Shown in pieces: positions 16,840 to 24,666 of a stretch of DNA of 64,000 nucleotides; position 1 is the first letter of the stretch, and each line of letters starts with the position of its first letter. A program made the position numbers and the translations under genes. The notes beneath the pieces were generated by a model. That model saw only the letters and a program-made list of their open reading frames with translations. It did no database searches and was not told where the DNA came from. The DNA is from JAEUHM01 sp964538625. GTDB lineage: Bacteria > Verrucomicrobiota > Verrucomicrobiia > Verrucomicrobiales > Verrucomicrobiaceae. The stretch covers positions 62,001-126,000 of the forward strand of contig CAZIGH010000002.1 of NCBI GenBank assembly GCA_964538625.1. Direction: 5' to 3'.

Positions 16840-17708
16840 AGGTATTCACCAGCGGATCGGGTGCCCGCTGGCACTCGGGGATGGAGGGTGTCCATCACAT
16901 CATAGTCGGCTTGCTTCAGCGTAGAGAGAACGCTCCGAACGGAGGAGCCGTTGGACTGCAACAATAGTTCAGACAGTTCGATGAGAATGACTGGACGGTG
17001 GGTCACTAGCACTTCTCGCATTCCTGTGATGACAAAGTTTTCGCAGCCTTCCACATCGATCTTGATGAAACCTGGATTCAGTCCATGGAGCCTTACCAGT
17101 TGGTCTATGCTGCTGGAGTGCACGGTTTCTCGCACGATTTGTTCTCCTGATGCGCGAGGGTGAAGCCTCTGACCCATCGAGGAATATTCTTCACGCCCGG
17201 AGATGATGCACATCTCCACCGGTCCCTCGCACTCAGAGGCTACGCCTTCGTGTATGATGACTCGGTTTGCATGGCCATTGAGATGGATGTTGGTGCGCAG
17301 GCGTCTCAGTGCAGTGCGTGATGGTTCTATAGCCAGCACTCGGTTCCCGTCTGTTAAGCGTCCGGCGAGCCAGGTGGTATAGAGTCCTATGTTGGCTCCT
17401 ACATCGATCGCGTCACGGCCCGGGCGAATGTGAGGCTGGATAAGCGTGAGCAGATGAGCCTCATAACTGCCGGTTGTGACTAATATCCTGAAGAGATCAG
17501 ATTTGGTGCCTATCAAGAACTCTCCCCCAAGGCTGGGGACGGTGACGCGTGTTTCATCCCCCAGCAACTCTTGGAGGTGAAGTAGCATTTGATGTTCGTT
17601 GCGGAGGGAGCGGCGACGAAAGAGAGATCGAAGACCAAGAAGGGGAGCAGCGAGAAAGCGAATGACAGCGGATTGTTTGAAGCGCAGGCAGAGTTCTGCG
17701 GCGCTCAT
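16812..17708 (-). CDS. FkbM family methyltransferase
   Basis: Third FkbM-type methyltransferase, 298 residues. The SAM motif DAIDVGANIGLYTTWLA is followed by RVLAIEPSRTALRRLRTN, and the second landmark is PGFIKIDVEGCENFVI. The frame is open to 17729, but the ATG at 17708 (MSAAELCLRF) overlaps the stop of the glycosyltransferase gene by four bases and is preferred. The N-terminal 60 residues are basic and poorly conserved, as usual in this family. Substrate is inferred to be a sugar hydroxyl from context. Confidence 0.86.
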   Translation of the reverse strand: MSAAELCLRFKQSAVIRFLAAPLLGLRSLFRRRSLRNEHQMLLHLQELLGDETRVTVPSLGGEFLIGTKSDLFRILVTTGSYEAHLLTLIQPHIRPGRDAIDVGANIGLYTTWLAGRLTDGNRVLAIEPSRTALRRLRTNIHLNGHANRVIIHEGVASECEGPVEMCIISGREEYSSMGQRLHPRASGEQIVRETVHSSSIDQLVRLHGLNPGFIKIDVEGCENFVITGMREVLVTHRPVILIELSELLLQSNGSSVRSVLSTLKQADYDVMDTLHPRVPAGTRSAGEYLCVPRSAYP

Positions 17709-18841
17709 GAGCCAAGAGCAAGCAACCATTCTTTCAGGGCTTTTGCGTGGTGCTCTCCGTAGAGGGTTTTGCGAGCGTGTTCGTAACGTTCAGCCTGGAT
17801 TTCAGGGGCTGTTGAAAGAGCGGCTATAGAGGCTGAAATGCCGGCGGTGGAGGGTTCTGAGCAGATCAGGCCTAGGTCGGTCTTTCTCATCCAGGCGGCG
17901 AGTGTGCTGTCTGAAGGAGTGTGAGCCAGAATGGGACGTTGGGCACGAAGATAGTTGGAAAGTTTGGAGGGTAGGCTCGTCTGTCGGAAAACTCGGCTGC
18001 GTTCATCGAAGGGATACATTGCGTATAAGAAGTGGCATTCGTTCAACAGACGGATTGAAGTTTGATCGTCTGGGTAATCTATCACCTCCACATTGGCTGC
18101 CCCCAGAACCGACATCGTCTCTTTCACCGGCAAGCCAGAGGGGCCGATGATTCTCAGGTGTGGTCTGAGGCTCAGGGTTTGCGCCGTCTGGCGCAGGGCG
18201 TTGACAAATGCCAGCCACTCGCGTGTGGAATATATGGAGCCAATGTGTCCTGCACGAAGAATGCCGGGGGAGCAGGGTTTTGACGTGGGCTGGGGCAAGG
18301 ATTCGATCCAAGGTCTGAAAACATCGCTGACGATGCTATAGTGTGACGCGTACCGCTGCTGCATGCCCTCGCTGCAGACGTCGATGCTAGCAGCGTTTTG
18401 CATGAGCCTAAGCCAGGGTCGGCGCATCAAGGGGATGAGGTGTCGGTAGCGTCGGGATCGTGCAGCAATGGCATCGCATTGGTCGTCCTGAACGCTGAGA
18501 TGCATGCGTGCGGCGTTGCGCTGCGTTAACTTTAATCCCACGAGTATGGACTCATGCATGGGCACTAGCCAGAAGGCATCCGGCTTTAGAGCCAGAATGG
18601 AGTCCACCATGGCATCGATTCTACCTGACAACGCTCCGAGCCAAAGGCTAGTCGTACGTATGACGTCGAGGAGCAAGGGGCCGCCGGTCAATTGGTTTCC
18701 GATGCGCACGGCCTGCGGCCAGTCTGCCTTGTGCTTGCCGAGGTAAGCCCAGGTGATTTGGGTCTCTGGCATGGACCGTAGAGCGGAGTGAAGATAATAG
18801 GCCCCAGCTCCTTGGTCTGGAGAGAACGGTGTGAACAGCAC
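17705..18841 (-). CDS. Glycosyltransferase, GT4-like (GT-B fold)
   Basis: A 378-residue protein with the GT-B layout: LFTPFSPDQGAGAYYLHSAL at the N-terminus, a mid-linker with GILRAGHIGSIYSTREW and a C-terminal half with HLRIIGPSG, VEVIDYPDDQ and the PSKLSNYLRAQRPILAH motif that corresponds to the donor-binding E-x7-E region of GT4. I give the GTG at 18841 as start because it is the first standard start codon in frame. However, an in-frame stop lies at 18871-18869, and a perfect AGGAGG sits six bases before an ATC codon at 18865; the true start may be that ATC, which would add eight residues and restore a more usual N-terminus. Confidence 0.77.
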   Translation of the reverse strand: MLFTPFSPDQGAGAYYLHSALRSMPETQITWAYLGKHKADWPQAVRIGNQLTGGPLLLDVIRTTSLWLGALSGRIDAMVDSILALKPDAFWLVPMHESILVGLKLTQRNAARMHLSVQDDQCDAIAARSRRYRHLIPLMRRPWLRLMQNAASIDVCSEGMQQRYASHYSIVSDVFRPWIESLPQPTSKPCSPGILRAGHIGSIYSTREWLAFVNALRQTAQTLSLRPHLRIIGPSGLPVKETMSVLGAANVEVIDYPDDQTSIRLLNECHFLYAMYPFDERSRVFRQTSLPSKLSNYLRAQRPILAHTPSDSTLAAWMRKTDLGLICSEPSTAGISASIAALSTAPEIQAERYEHARKTLYGEHHAKALKEWLLALGS

Positions 18842-18868
18842 GATGTGGGGGGGTTTGCGGCTGATGGT

Positions 18869-20617
18869 TCACCTCCTTACCATCCAGTTGCCGAGCACGA
18901 GGATATCCATTTTGGTCCGCAGGAAGCACTCGAGCGCTTCTCTGGGGTGGCAGACGACTGGTTCGTTCTCGTTGAAGCTGGTGTTGAGGAGAATGGGCAC
19001 ACCGGTGAGTTTTTGGAACTCTTGGATGAGGCGGTAGTAGAGCGGATTGGTGTCGGCGTGTACGGTCTGGAGGCGGCCTGATCCGTCCACGTGGGTGGTG
19101 GCTTTAAGCACATCTCGCTTCTCCGCGCGGACTTGAAAGACCTGCATCATGAAGGGCACGTCCGCCTCTTCCTCAAACCACTCTAGCACGTGCTCACGAA
19201 GGATGGATGGAGCAAAAGGGCGGAAGGACTCGCGGCGTTTGATCTTGCTGTTGAGTATATCCTTCATGTCGGCGCGTCGTGGGTCGCCCAGGATGCTGCG
19301 ATTGCCGAGGGCACGGGGTCCCCATTCAAGGCGGCCTTGGAACCAGCCGATCACTTTGCCCTCACTGATGGCCTGGGCTGTGGCACGGCAGAGATTATCG
19401 GGTTCCCTAAACTCGACGACTTGGCACTTTTCTTCCGCGAGGCGTTCTGATTCTGATTCTAGCAAGTCCTTGTATTCGGAGGTTTCGAAGCGGGGACCGT
19501 AGTAGGCGTGGGACATGTGGAAGCGGCTTCCCGTTTTCCGTTTGGCGCTCTTCGCGTGTACGACTAATGCGGCACCGATGGCACCGCCTGCGTCTCCAGC
19601 AGCGGACTGGATGTAGAGATTTTTGAACGGAGTCATACGGCGGACCTTACCGTTTGCCACGGAGTTCATGGCGCAGCCCCCAGAGAGAGTGAGTTGGTCA
19701 CAATCGTAGCGTTTGTGAAGGTGCCCGAGCATGTGAAAGAGCGCTTCTTCGTACATGGCCTGGACGCTGCGGGCCAGGTCACGATGCCCTTGTTCCAGGG
19801 GCTGCTCCTTTTTCCTGGCAGGTCCAAGCAGTTCCTCCAATGCCGGGGCGAAGAGCGTGCCGACCTCGGGAGAGCCGTTGTCCCAGACGTAGGGAACTTT
19901 TTCTTTGTGATGGAGAAAGTAGTCAAGATTGAGTGCAAAAGTGCCGTCGTGTTTCAGCGATACAATCTGACGCATCTTGTCTAAAAACCTCGGTTCTCCA
20001 TAGGGTGCGAGTCCCATGACTTTGTATTCATCACCATAATGCGGGAACCCTAGATACTGGGTGAGTGCGCTGTAGAACATGCCGAGCGAGTGGGGGAAGA
20101 GCACACGCCCGTCGATCTCGATGGCACCGTCTTTGCCCATGCCCCAGGCGGCTGAGGCAAAGTCACCGAAGCCATCTACGCTGAGGTTTACGGCATCCTT
20201 GAACGGCGAACAAAGGTAGCTAGATGCGATATGCGCATGGTGGTGTTCGACGTGATGGATTTGCGCATTCAGGGCTTCCTCGGGGAAGGCCTCGCCGAGG
20301 GCCTGCTGGAGTGAGCGGGTTTTGCCGAGTTTTTTCAGCCGCTCGATGACGAGGTTGAGGCTTGGACGCTGCGTGAGTATGAACTTCAGGCGCTTGAGGT
20401 GATTGACGCGCGGGTTGAGGTTGATAGCTATATGCTCTAAGTCACTGAAGCGGATGCCGGCTTCTTTGAGACAGTATTTGATGGATTCCGTTGGGAGCCC
20501 CGCCCAGTGTTTGACACGGCGGATTCTTTCTTCCTCTATGGCGGCGACAAGGATGCCATCGCGGATGATTGCAGCGGAGGAATCTCCGTGGTATGCATTG
20601 ATGCCTAGGACGAACAT
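18869..20617 (-). CDS. Carbamoyltransferase, NodU/CmcH family
   Basis: Complete carbamoyltransferase of 582 residues and the first gene of the operon. The N-terminal Kae1-like domain opens with MFVLGINAYHGDSSAAII and carries the conserved IEEER and the metal-binding histidines in IHHVEHHHAHIASSY. LSVDGFGD and GDEYKVMGLAPYG follow. The C-terminal domain shows LSGGCAMNSVANGKV, GWFQGRLEWGPRALGNRSIL and LLNTSFNENEPVV, the usual landmarks. It transfers a carbamoyl group from carbamoyl phosphate to a sugar hydroxyl. The stop is embedded in a strong Shine-Dalgarno sequence for the next gene. It is not identical to the partial paralogue at the window's left edge. Confidence 0.92.
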   Translation of the reverse strand: MFVLGINAYHGDSSAAIIRDGILVAAIEEERIRRVKHWAGLPTESIKYCLKEAGIRFSDLEHIAINLNPRVNHLKRLKFILTQRPSLNLVIERLKKLGKTRSLQQALGEAFPEEALNAQIHHVEHHHAHIASSYLCSPFKDAVNLSVDGFGDFASAAWGMGKDGAIEIDGRVLFPHSLGMFYSALTQYLGFPHYGDEYKVMGLAPYGEPRFLDKMRQIVSLKHDGTFALNLDYFLHHKEKVPYVWDNGSPEVGTLFAPALEELLGPARKKEQPLEQGHRDLARSVQAMYEEALFHMLGHLHKRYDCDQLTLSGGCAMNSVANGKVRRMTPFKNLYIQSAAGDAGGAIGAALVVHAKSAKRKTGSRFHMSHAYYGPRFETSEYKDLLESESERLAEEKCQVVEFREPDNLCRATAQAISEGKVIGWFQGRLEWGPRALGNRSILGDPRRADMKDILNSKIKRRESFRPFAPSILREHVLEWFEEEADVPFMMQVFQVRAEKRDVLKATTHVDGSGRLQTVHADTNPLYYRLIQEFQKLTGVPILLNTSFNENEPVVCHPREALECFLRTKMDILVLGNWMVRR

Positions 20618-20767
20618 GAAAGAAGCGCTCTGGTGAGTGGCGGTGGATTTGGTGATGGCGATGAACGACCGGTGGGCAAGCGTGCGCCTGGCTTTGGCTA
20701 CCAGGCGGCGGCTGTCTCACTCACGTCACAAGCCAAGTCTCGCGCGTGGACTTTCTTTTATGGCCCG

Positions 20768-21542
20768 CTAGCGGAGGTATTTGCTGTCGAGGGCCTTTGC
20801 GTTTGTGAGCTCCATCGTCTCCTCACCCATCTGCATGGCGTAGATGCCGAGCTGAGTAAGGCGTGTCTCTACTTGGGGAGATATGGACCAGCATCCTACG
20901 AGTGGAATGAGCTTCAAGTGGGAGAGTTCGGGCGCGTACTTCGAGAAACCTGCCATTTTTTCGGCCACTTTCTCGGCGGTCTCAATGTTCATGCTGCTTT
21001 TCGCCTCGGCCGCGATAACTGCGTCGGGACCTATGGCAACGAGATCGAACTCTTCCCAGTCCTTCTTATTTGGCTTTTGTCGGTTCCAGCGAAGACGCAT
21101 GTCTATGCCATTGAACTGAAAATGCTCCCTGGCTAGGCGTCGAACATTCGGAGCCAAAACGTCCTCCACCAAAGTCCCCATTTTGTTAGCGAGATCACCC
21201 CACTTCTTGTCGAGCTCCTTTTTGGATTGCTTCATCTCGTCTTNNNNNNNNNNNNNNNNNNNNNNNNNNNNNNNNNNNNNNNNNNNNNNNNNNNNNNNNN
21301 NNNNNNNNNNNNNNNNNNNNNNNNNNNNNNNNNNNNNNNNNNNTGAAGTCCTTCATCTCGTCTTTGAAGTCCTTCATCTCGTCTTTGAAGTCCTTCATCT
21401 CGTCTTTGAAGTCCTTCATTTCTGCCTCGAATCGGCAAAGTCGCTCCTCGGCGTGCTTATTTGATAGAGCCATTTGAGTCATGAACTGGCCGAACAGTGC
21501 CTCCAGTTTATCTACTCGGTCTTCTATCGTAACGAATGCCAT
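20768..21542 (-). CDS. Coiled-coil protein with PD-(D/E)XK-like C-terminal domain, interrupted by assembly gap
   Basis: A single gene split by 100 N. The part before the gap (from 21542) begins MAFVTIEDRVDKLEALFGQF and enters heptad repeats KDEMKDF. The part after the gap continues DEMKQSKKELDKKWGDLANK and ends in a domain with the pattern EFDLVAIGPDAVIAAEAKSS, which fits the E...D...EAK core of PD-(D/E)XK nuclease-like folds (DUF3782-type proteins are similar). Without the N the remaining 675 bases are exactly 225 codons and the two ends join in phase at a 21-base repeat boundary, so the frame is probably intact. True length is 224 residues plus seven per missing repeat. Function is unknown; nuclease activity is possible but unproven. 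Confidence 0.72.
21231..21421. repeat. 21-bp tandem repeats encoding heptads
   Basis: Three complete 21-base copies (21344-21364, 21365-21385, 21386-21406) and a partial fourth to 21421 follow the N gap, with a partial copy (21231-21243) before it. On the minus strand each unit encodes the seven residues KDEMKDF, a heptad with hydrophobic Met and Phe and many charges, consistent with a long coiled coil. The copies seen are identical, which explains the assembly break. Confidence 0.92.
21244..21343. other. Assembly gap (100 N)
   Basis: A run of exactly 100 N, the conventional placeholder for a gap of unknown size. Both flanks are the same 21-base repeat, so the gap most likely results from repeat collapse in assembly. 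Confidence 0.98.
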
Positions 21543-21839
21543 AGCTTGTCTCTACTGTAATCTCATGGTGCGCTGTTGCAACTGCGGCTGCATTTGGCCG
21601 CTTTCACGGATGTTTGTCTTCTCTGGGGAATGAATCCGCAGCTATGATCCGAGCACGCTGCCGCCCTTGGTTGATGCGTTTGGGGTTCGCTCAGCCATGA
21701 ATTTTGTTCAATAGATGTTAATTAACTTAGCAGCTTGGTCGCTCCCGAAAACACAAATCTCGTGCCGATATTTTGAGATTCCGGCATTGAGATGGGGCGT
21801 CTCGGGTACGACGGAAGCTCGGCGCTCCAAGCCTGCTCC
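21543..21839. other. Intergenic region, no gene seen
   Basis: About 300 bases between the 3' end of tRNA-Leu and the start of the coiled-coil gene, both on the minus strand. It probably holds the promoter of the coiled-coil gene. The AT-rich stretch near 21709-21730 (GTTCAATAGATGTTAATTAA) is the only conspicuous local feature. I see no convincing coding sequence. Confidence 0.5.
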
Positions 21840-21924
21840 TACCGGCAGTGGGACTCGAACCCACACGGGGATCACTCCCCAACGGATTTTAAGTCCGTTG
21901 CGTCTACCATTCCGCCATGCCGGC
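21840..21924 (-). tRNA. tRNA-Leu (anticodon UAA)
   Basis: An 85-base cloverleaf on the minus strand. The acceptor strand GCCGGCA pairs with TGCCGGT (one G-U pair), the anticodon loop reads CTTAAAA with anticodon TAA, and the TpsiC arm contains GGTTCGAGTCC. The long variable arm is the class II type expected of leucine tRNA, and the discriminator base is A. The terminal CCA is not encoded. Confidence 0.96.
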
Positions 21925-22119
21925 TCGGTGCCAGGAACTCTTATTTAGCGGATGGATGTCGTTTTGGCTAGTCGGCTGTTTTGAACAGTTGAACAAAACG
22001 TTCTGATTGGATGAAGGGCAAGCGTAAGACCGTGAGGCGAGGCTTGCGCGTTCGGACTCCCCATTCCACGGCTCGAACCTGCGGCGCTGAGGATGCTCTA
22101 TCCAGTTCGGTGGCCTTTC

Positions 22120-22890
22120 TCAGCTCACCAGATCTGCGATAGGATTGCCGGGTTTGGCGGCCACGGCGAGATGGAGGCGTGAGTCTGCGATCCACCCGGC
22201 GGTTTCTCGTTCACAGCAGACGACGGGTTTGGCTAGTTCTGCGGGGTCTGGGGTCTCGGTGAAGGCTTCGAGATGGACGGTGAAAATGTGGACGACGTCA
22301 CGGGAACCACAGTTGAAGCAGGTCATGCCTACTTTGCGACCGCGCCATTCGAGGACTTTGCAACCGATGACGGGGTGTTTGCGGATGCCCTCAGGCAGTC
22401 CGCATGGGCTGGTGGCACCTGCGTGGGAGAGGTGGGCGGCGGCGTCATCCAAGCTGACGCCTTTGATGTCCAGTTGGTAGTGACCGGCGCAATATTCTGC
22501 AATGTCCTGGCGAAAGTCTTTCACCGTGGCTGCTGCGGCGTAGGGTAGGGGACCACTGCGGCGGGGTGCTAGCAGCCACCATGCGGCCCCGGCTCCTATG
22601 GCAAGGCTGGCTGCGGTTTTGAGGAACTGCCTGCGCGGTGGGGAAATCAGTGCGGACCCCTGCCGTGGCAGAGTGACAGGGGCGTCTAATATCTGACTTG
22701 GGCGTGGTGCGATGATGGCGGTGTAAGCGCTACGCAGGGCATCGTCCACGGGAGAGGCGTGGCGGAACCATTCGTCGAGGTCTGGATGCTGCTCTAGGCA
22801 CTTGGCAAGTTCCTCCCACTCGGGGTGGTTTTCGGGTGGGAGCGGAGTGGCGGTGCCTTGAAGCAGGGAGATGGCGCGTTCGGGAGTCAT
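22120..22890 (-). CDS. Putative membrane anti-sigma factor with Cys-rich outer domain
   Basis: A 256-residue protein translated right after the ECF sigma factor gene with a four-base overlap, the usual place of a cognate anti-sigma factor. Residues 1-80 form a soluble region, residues 86-91 read RRQFLK, a good match to the Tat signal core, and residues 90-108 are a hydrophobic segment. The remaining 145 residues, predicted outside the membrane, carry seven cysteines including CFNC and CC plus several histidines, suggesting a metal- or redox-sensitive domain. No classic zinc-binding anti-sigma HxxxCxxC motif is visible in the N-terminal part. The anti-sigma role is inferred from position and topology; the family itself I do not recognise. 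Confidence 0.68.
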   Translation of the reverse strand: MTPERAISLLQGTATPLPPENHPEWEELAKCLEQHPDLDEWFRHASPVDDALRSAYTAIIAPRPSQILDAPVTLPRQGSALISPPRRQFLKTAASLAIGAGAAWWLLAPRRSGPLPYAAAATVKDFRQDIAEYCAGHYQLDIKGVSLDDAAAHLSHAGATSPCGLPEGIRKHPVIGCKVLEWRGRKVGMTCFNCGSRDVVHIFTVHLEAFTETPDPAELAKPVVCCERETAGWIADSRLHLAVAAKPGNPIADLVS

Positions 22891-23483
22891 ACGGCGGCAG
22901 GCAGGCTTGGTTTCGGATCGGTAGAACCTGCGTCAAGACCGAGCTGGGTACGGAGGGTGGCCTTGGCGCGGGCGAGGCGTGACATGACGGTGCCGATGGG
23001 CAGGGAGAGGATTTCGGCAATCTCGCGGTATTTCATGTTTTTGAGGTAGAACAGGGCGAGCGGTGCACGGAGTGACTCGTCCAGCTTGCCGACGAGGGTC
23101 ATGACATGCGCTGCGTCCACTTGGGTGGGGCTGGCAGTTTCTGTGGCCATGGGTTCTTCCTCCAGTTCGTCGAGGTTCAGTGTGGGATGGTTTTTGACTT
23201 TGCGGCGTTGGCGTAGGAACTCTCTGTGTGCGGTGGTGAAGAGCCAGCCGCGGAGCTTGTCCTCCTCTCTTATGGTGTGTCCGTAGCGAGCGAGGGTGAG
23301 GAAGGTCTGCTGGGTGATGTCGGCGGCGTCGGCAGGATTGCCGACCAGGCTGTAGGCAAATCGGTAGATGCTCTCATAGTGCTCGGTTACAGCAGGTGAG
23401 ATGTCGAAGCTAGGCTGGGCGGACATGAAAATGAAACCATCGGAGGGAGCCATGATGGTTTCCGCCGTGTGCAATGCAATCAT
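22887..23483 (-). CDS. RNA polymerase ECF-type sigma factor
   Basis: Sigma-70 family factor of 198 residues. Region 2 is visible as ESIYRFAYSLVGNPADAADITQQTF followed by LRGWLFTTAHREFLRQRR, and region 4 as LFYLKNMKYREIAEILSLPIGTVMSRLARAK, with the helix-turn-helix that reads the -35 element. Regions 3 and 1.1 are absent, as in ECF factors. Starts at 23483, 23453 and 23426 are all possible in frame; the last gives a more usual N-terminus (MSAQPSFDIS). It is co-transcribed with the putative anti-sigma gene downstream, so the pair probably controls a small envelope or redox-stress regulon. The signal is unknown. Confidence 0.9.
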   Translation of the reverse strand: MIALHTAETIMAPSDGFIFMSAQPSFDISPAVTEHYESIYRFAYSLVGNPADAADITQQTFLTLARYGHTIREEDKLRGWLFTTAHREFLRQRRKVKNHPTLNLDELEEEPMATETASPTQVDAAHVMTLVGKLDESLRAPLALFYLKNMKYREIAEILSLPIGTVMSRLARAKATLRTQLGLDAGSTDPKPSLPAAV

Positions 23484-23505
23484 ACCCCAAGAGAGTCAAC
23501 CTGGG

Positions 23506-23526
23506 GAGAATTTATTCTCTGGAGAA
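23506..23526. promoter_or_regulatory. Alternating inverted half-sites upstream of the sigma factor gene
   Basis: The bases GAGAA, TTCTC and GAGAA follow one another with spacers of four and two bases (23506-23510, 23515-23519, 23522-23526), giving two overlapping short inverted repeats. They lie 23-43 bases upstream of the first start of the sigma gene and could be part of its promoter, an operator, or the end of the flavin reductase transcript. Short arms make chance occurrence plausible. Confidence 0.3.
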
Positions 23527-23547
23527 CGTTGCGGCCGAAACCGGAAC

Positions 23548-24150
23548 TTACTTCGGCCGCTTCATTTCAAACATGCTGGTGGTGTGGCAATACCAGTGGG
23601 GACTTTGCATACGGCCGATGGGTGCGTAGCTGCCGGGGCGGACTTGCCAGGTGCTGGTGTCGAAGACGCCGTCGCGCACGTGCACGCGCACGACTTCGCC
23701 GATGATGAGGCGGTTCTCGCCGATCTCGAGGGTGCTGTGGTGACGGCACTCCAGGCTGGCTGGAGCTTCGGCGATGCGCGGTGGGGCGACCGTCTGGCTG
23801 GCCACTGCGGTGAGTCCGGCGCGAAGGAGTTCATTTTCACCGGGCGGCAGGCTTGCGGCGCAGTGGTTCATTTGCTGGGCTATGGCTTCGTCCACGAGGT
23901 TGACGACGAACTGCTGGGTGAGGCGGATGTTTCTCGCAGTGTCCTTTGGCACTCCTGGTGAGCGGTCGCCGGGGCAGAATCCGACGATGGGTGGGGAGTC
24001 TCCCAGGACATTGAAGAAGCTAAATGGGGCGGCGTTGATCCGGCCTTCGGGATCCACCGTGGTGACGAGGGCGATGGGACGAGGGGTGACGAGGCCTGCA
24101 AGGATCATGTAGGCGTCGTCTCGGTGAGGTCCGGTGAGGTCTAGGGTCAT
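23548..24150 (-). CDS. Flavin reductase-like FMN-binding protein
   Basis: A 200-residue protein of the flavin reductase-like / DIM6-NTAB family, which binds FMN in a split-barrel fold. The landmarks are GLVTPRPIALVTTVDPEGRINAAPFSFFNVL near the N-terminus, PPIVGFCPGDRSPGVPKDT and NIRLTQQFVVNLV in the middle, and GEVVRVHVRDGVFD late. I chose the ATG at 24150 (MTLDLTGPHRDD) over 24207, since the longer leader is not family-like. It is transcribed toward the sigma factor gene, 64 bases away. The specific electron acceptor or substrate is unknown. Confidence 0.85.
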   Translation of the reverse strand: MTLDLTGPHRDDAYMILAGLVTPRPIALVTTVDPEGRINAAPFSFFNVLGDSPPIVGFCPGDRSPGVPKDTARNIRLTQQFVVNLVDEAIAQQMNHCAASLPPGENELLRAGLTAVASQTVAPPRIAEAPASLECRHHSTLEIGENRLIIGEVVRVHVRDGVFDTSTWQVRPGSYAPIGRMQSPHWYCHTTSMFEMKRPK

Positions 24151-24666
24151 GGGGACAATGAGTAAAAAGGGGTATGTGAAAAGTGGAAAGGGATGAGCCA
24201 GTTGCAAAACTCCAACGAAGGAGTGCGGTGCCGAGGAGCGCCAAAGTGGCTTCGCCTTTAGTCGAAATCACTTTCTCTCGCCCACCACTACCGTTCTGCC
24301 TTGGCAAAAACCTGATAGATTTAGGGCAGCTAAGCTCCGAACGATTCTCGATCGCGTTTTACAGTGTCCAGAGGGCTTTTGCAACTGGCTGGGATGACGG
24401 GGGTGATTCAGGATGGAGCTTCAAGAGGGTGGTTGTAGCATTGAATGTAGCGCTCGTGGGTATGGTGTAGAGGACTTGTGCGTAGCTTGCTAAGTCCTAC
24501 GAGGAATAGTCAAATCCGGCGCTGGGAAGGTGAAAGGGACCCACGGGAAGGGAAATCGTCCCCCGGGGTGACTTTGTGAAATTTTTCACAAGTAACGGTT
24601 GCCCGATCCGCCGGGTCCGGCATAGTCGGGGTGATGCTGTCTTCGGACGGCGATCTTTACCGCTCC
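24151..24666. other. Intergenic region between flavin reductase and nuoI
   Basis: About 500 bases between divergent genes. It holds an A/G-rich repeat copy at 24160-24196 (also found between nuoI and nuoJ) and a CRP/FNR-type palindrome at 24574-24591. Open frames in the rest show no recognisable domain and I do not call a gene there. Confidence 0.6.
24574..24591. promoter_or_regulatory. CRP/FNR-type palindrome upstream of nuoI
   Basis: The sequence TTGTGAAATTTTTCACAA has perfect eight-base arms and matches TGTGA-N6-TCACA, the consensus of CRP-family regulators. It ends 75 bases before the nuoI start. No T run follows, so a terminator is less likely. Binding by a CRP/FNR-family protein to control complex I is an inference. 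Confidence 0.5.

Noticed and set aside
20686..20706. Hairpin GCCTGG...CCAGGC as terminator of the coiled-coil gene
   Set aside because: Only a six-base stem and no T run on the minus strand, too weak to call.
21344..21421. CRISPR array
   Set aside because: The 21-base units are directly adjacent without spacers and encode in-frame heptads; it is a protein repeat.
24183..24470. 95-codon open frame on the plus strand before nuoI
   Set aside because: No recognisable domain and no ribosome-binding site; overlaps the A/G-rich repeat and lies in the region I regard as the nuoI promoter.
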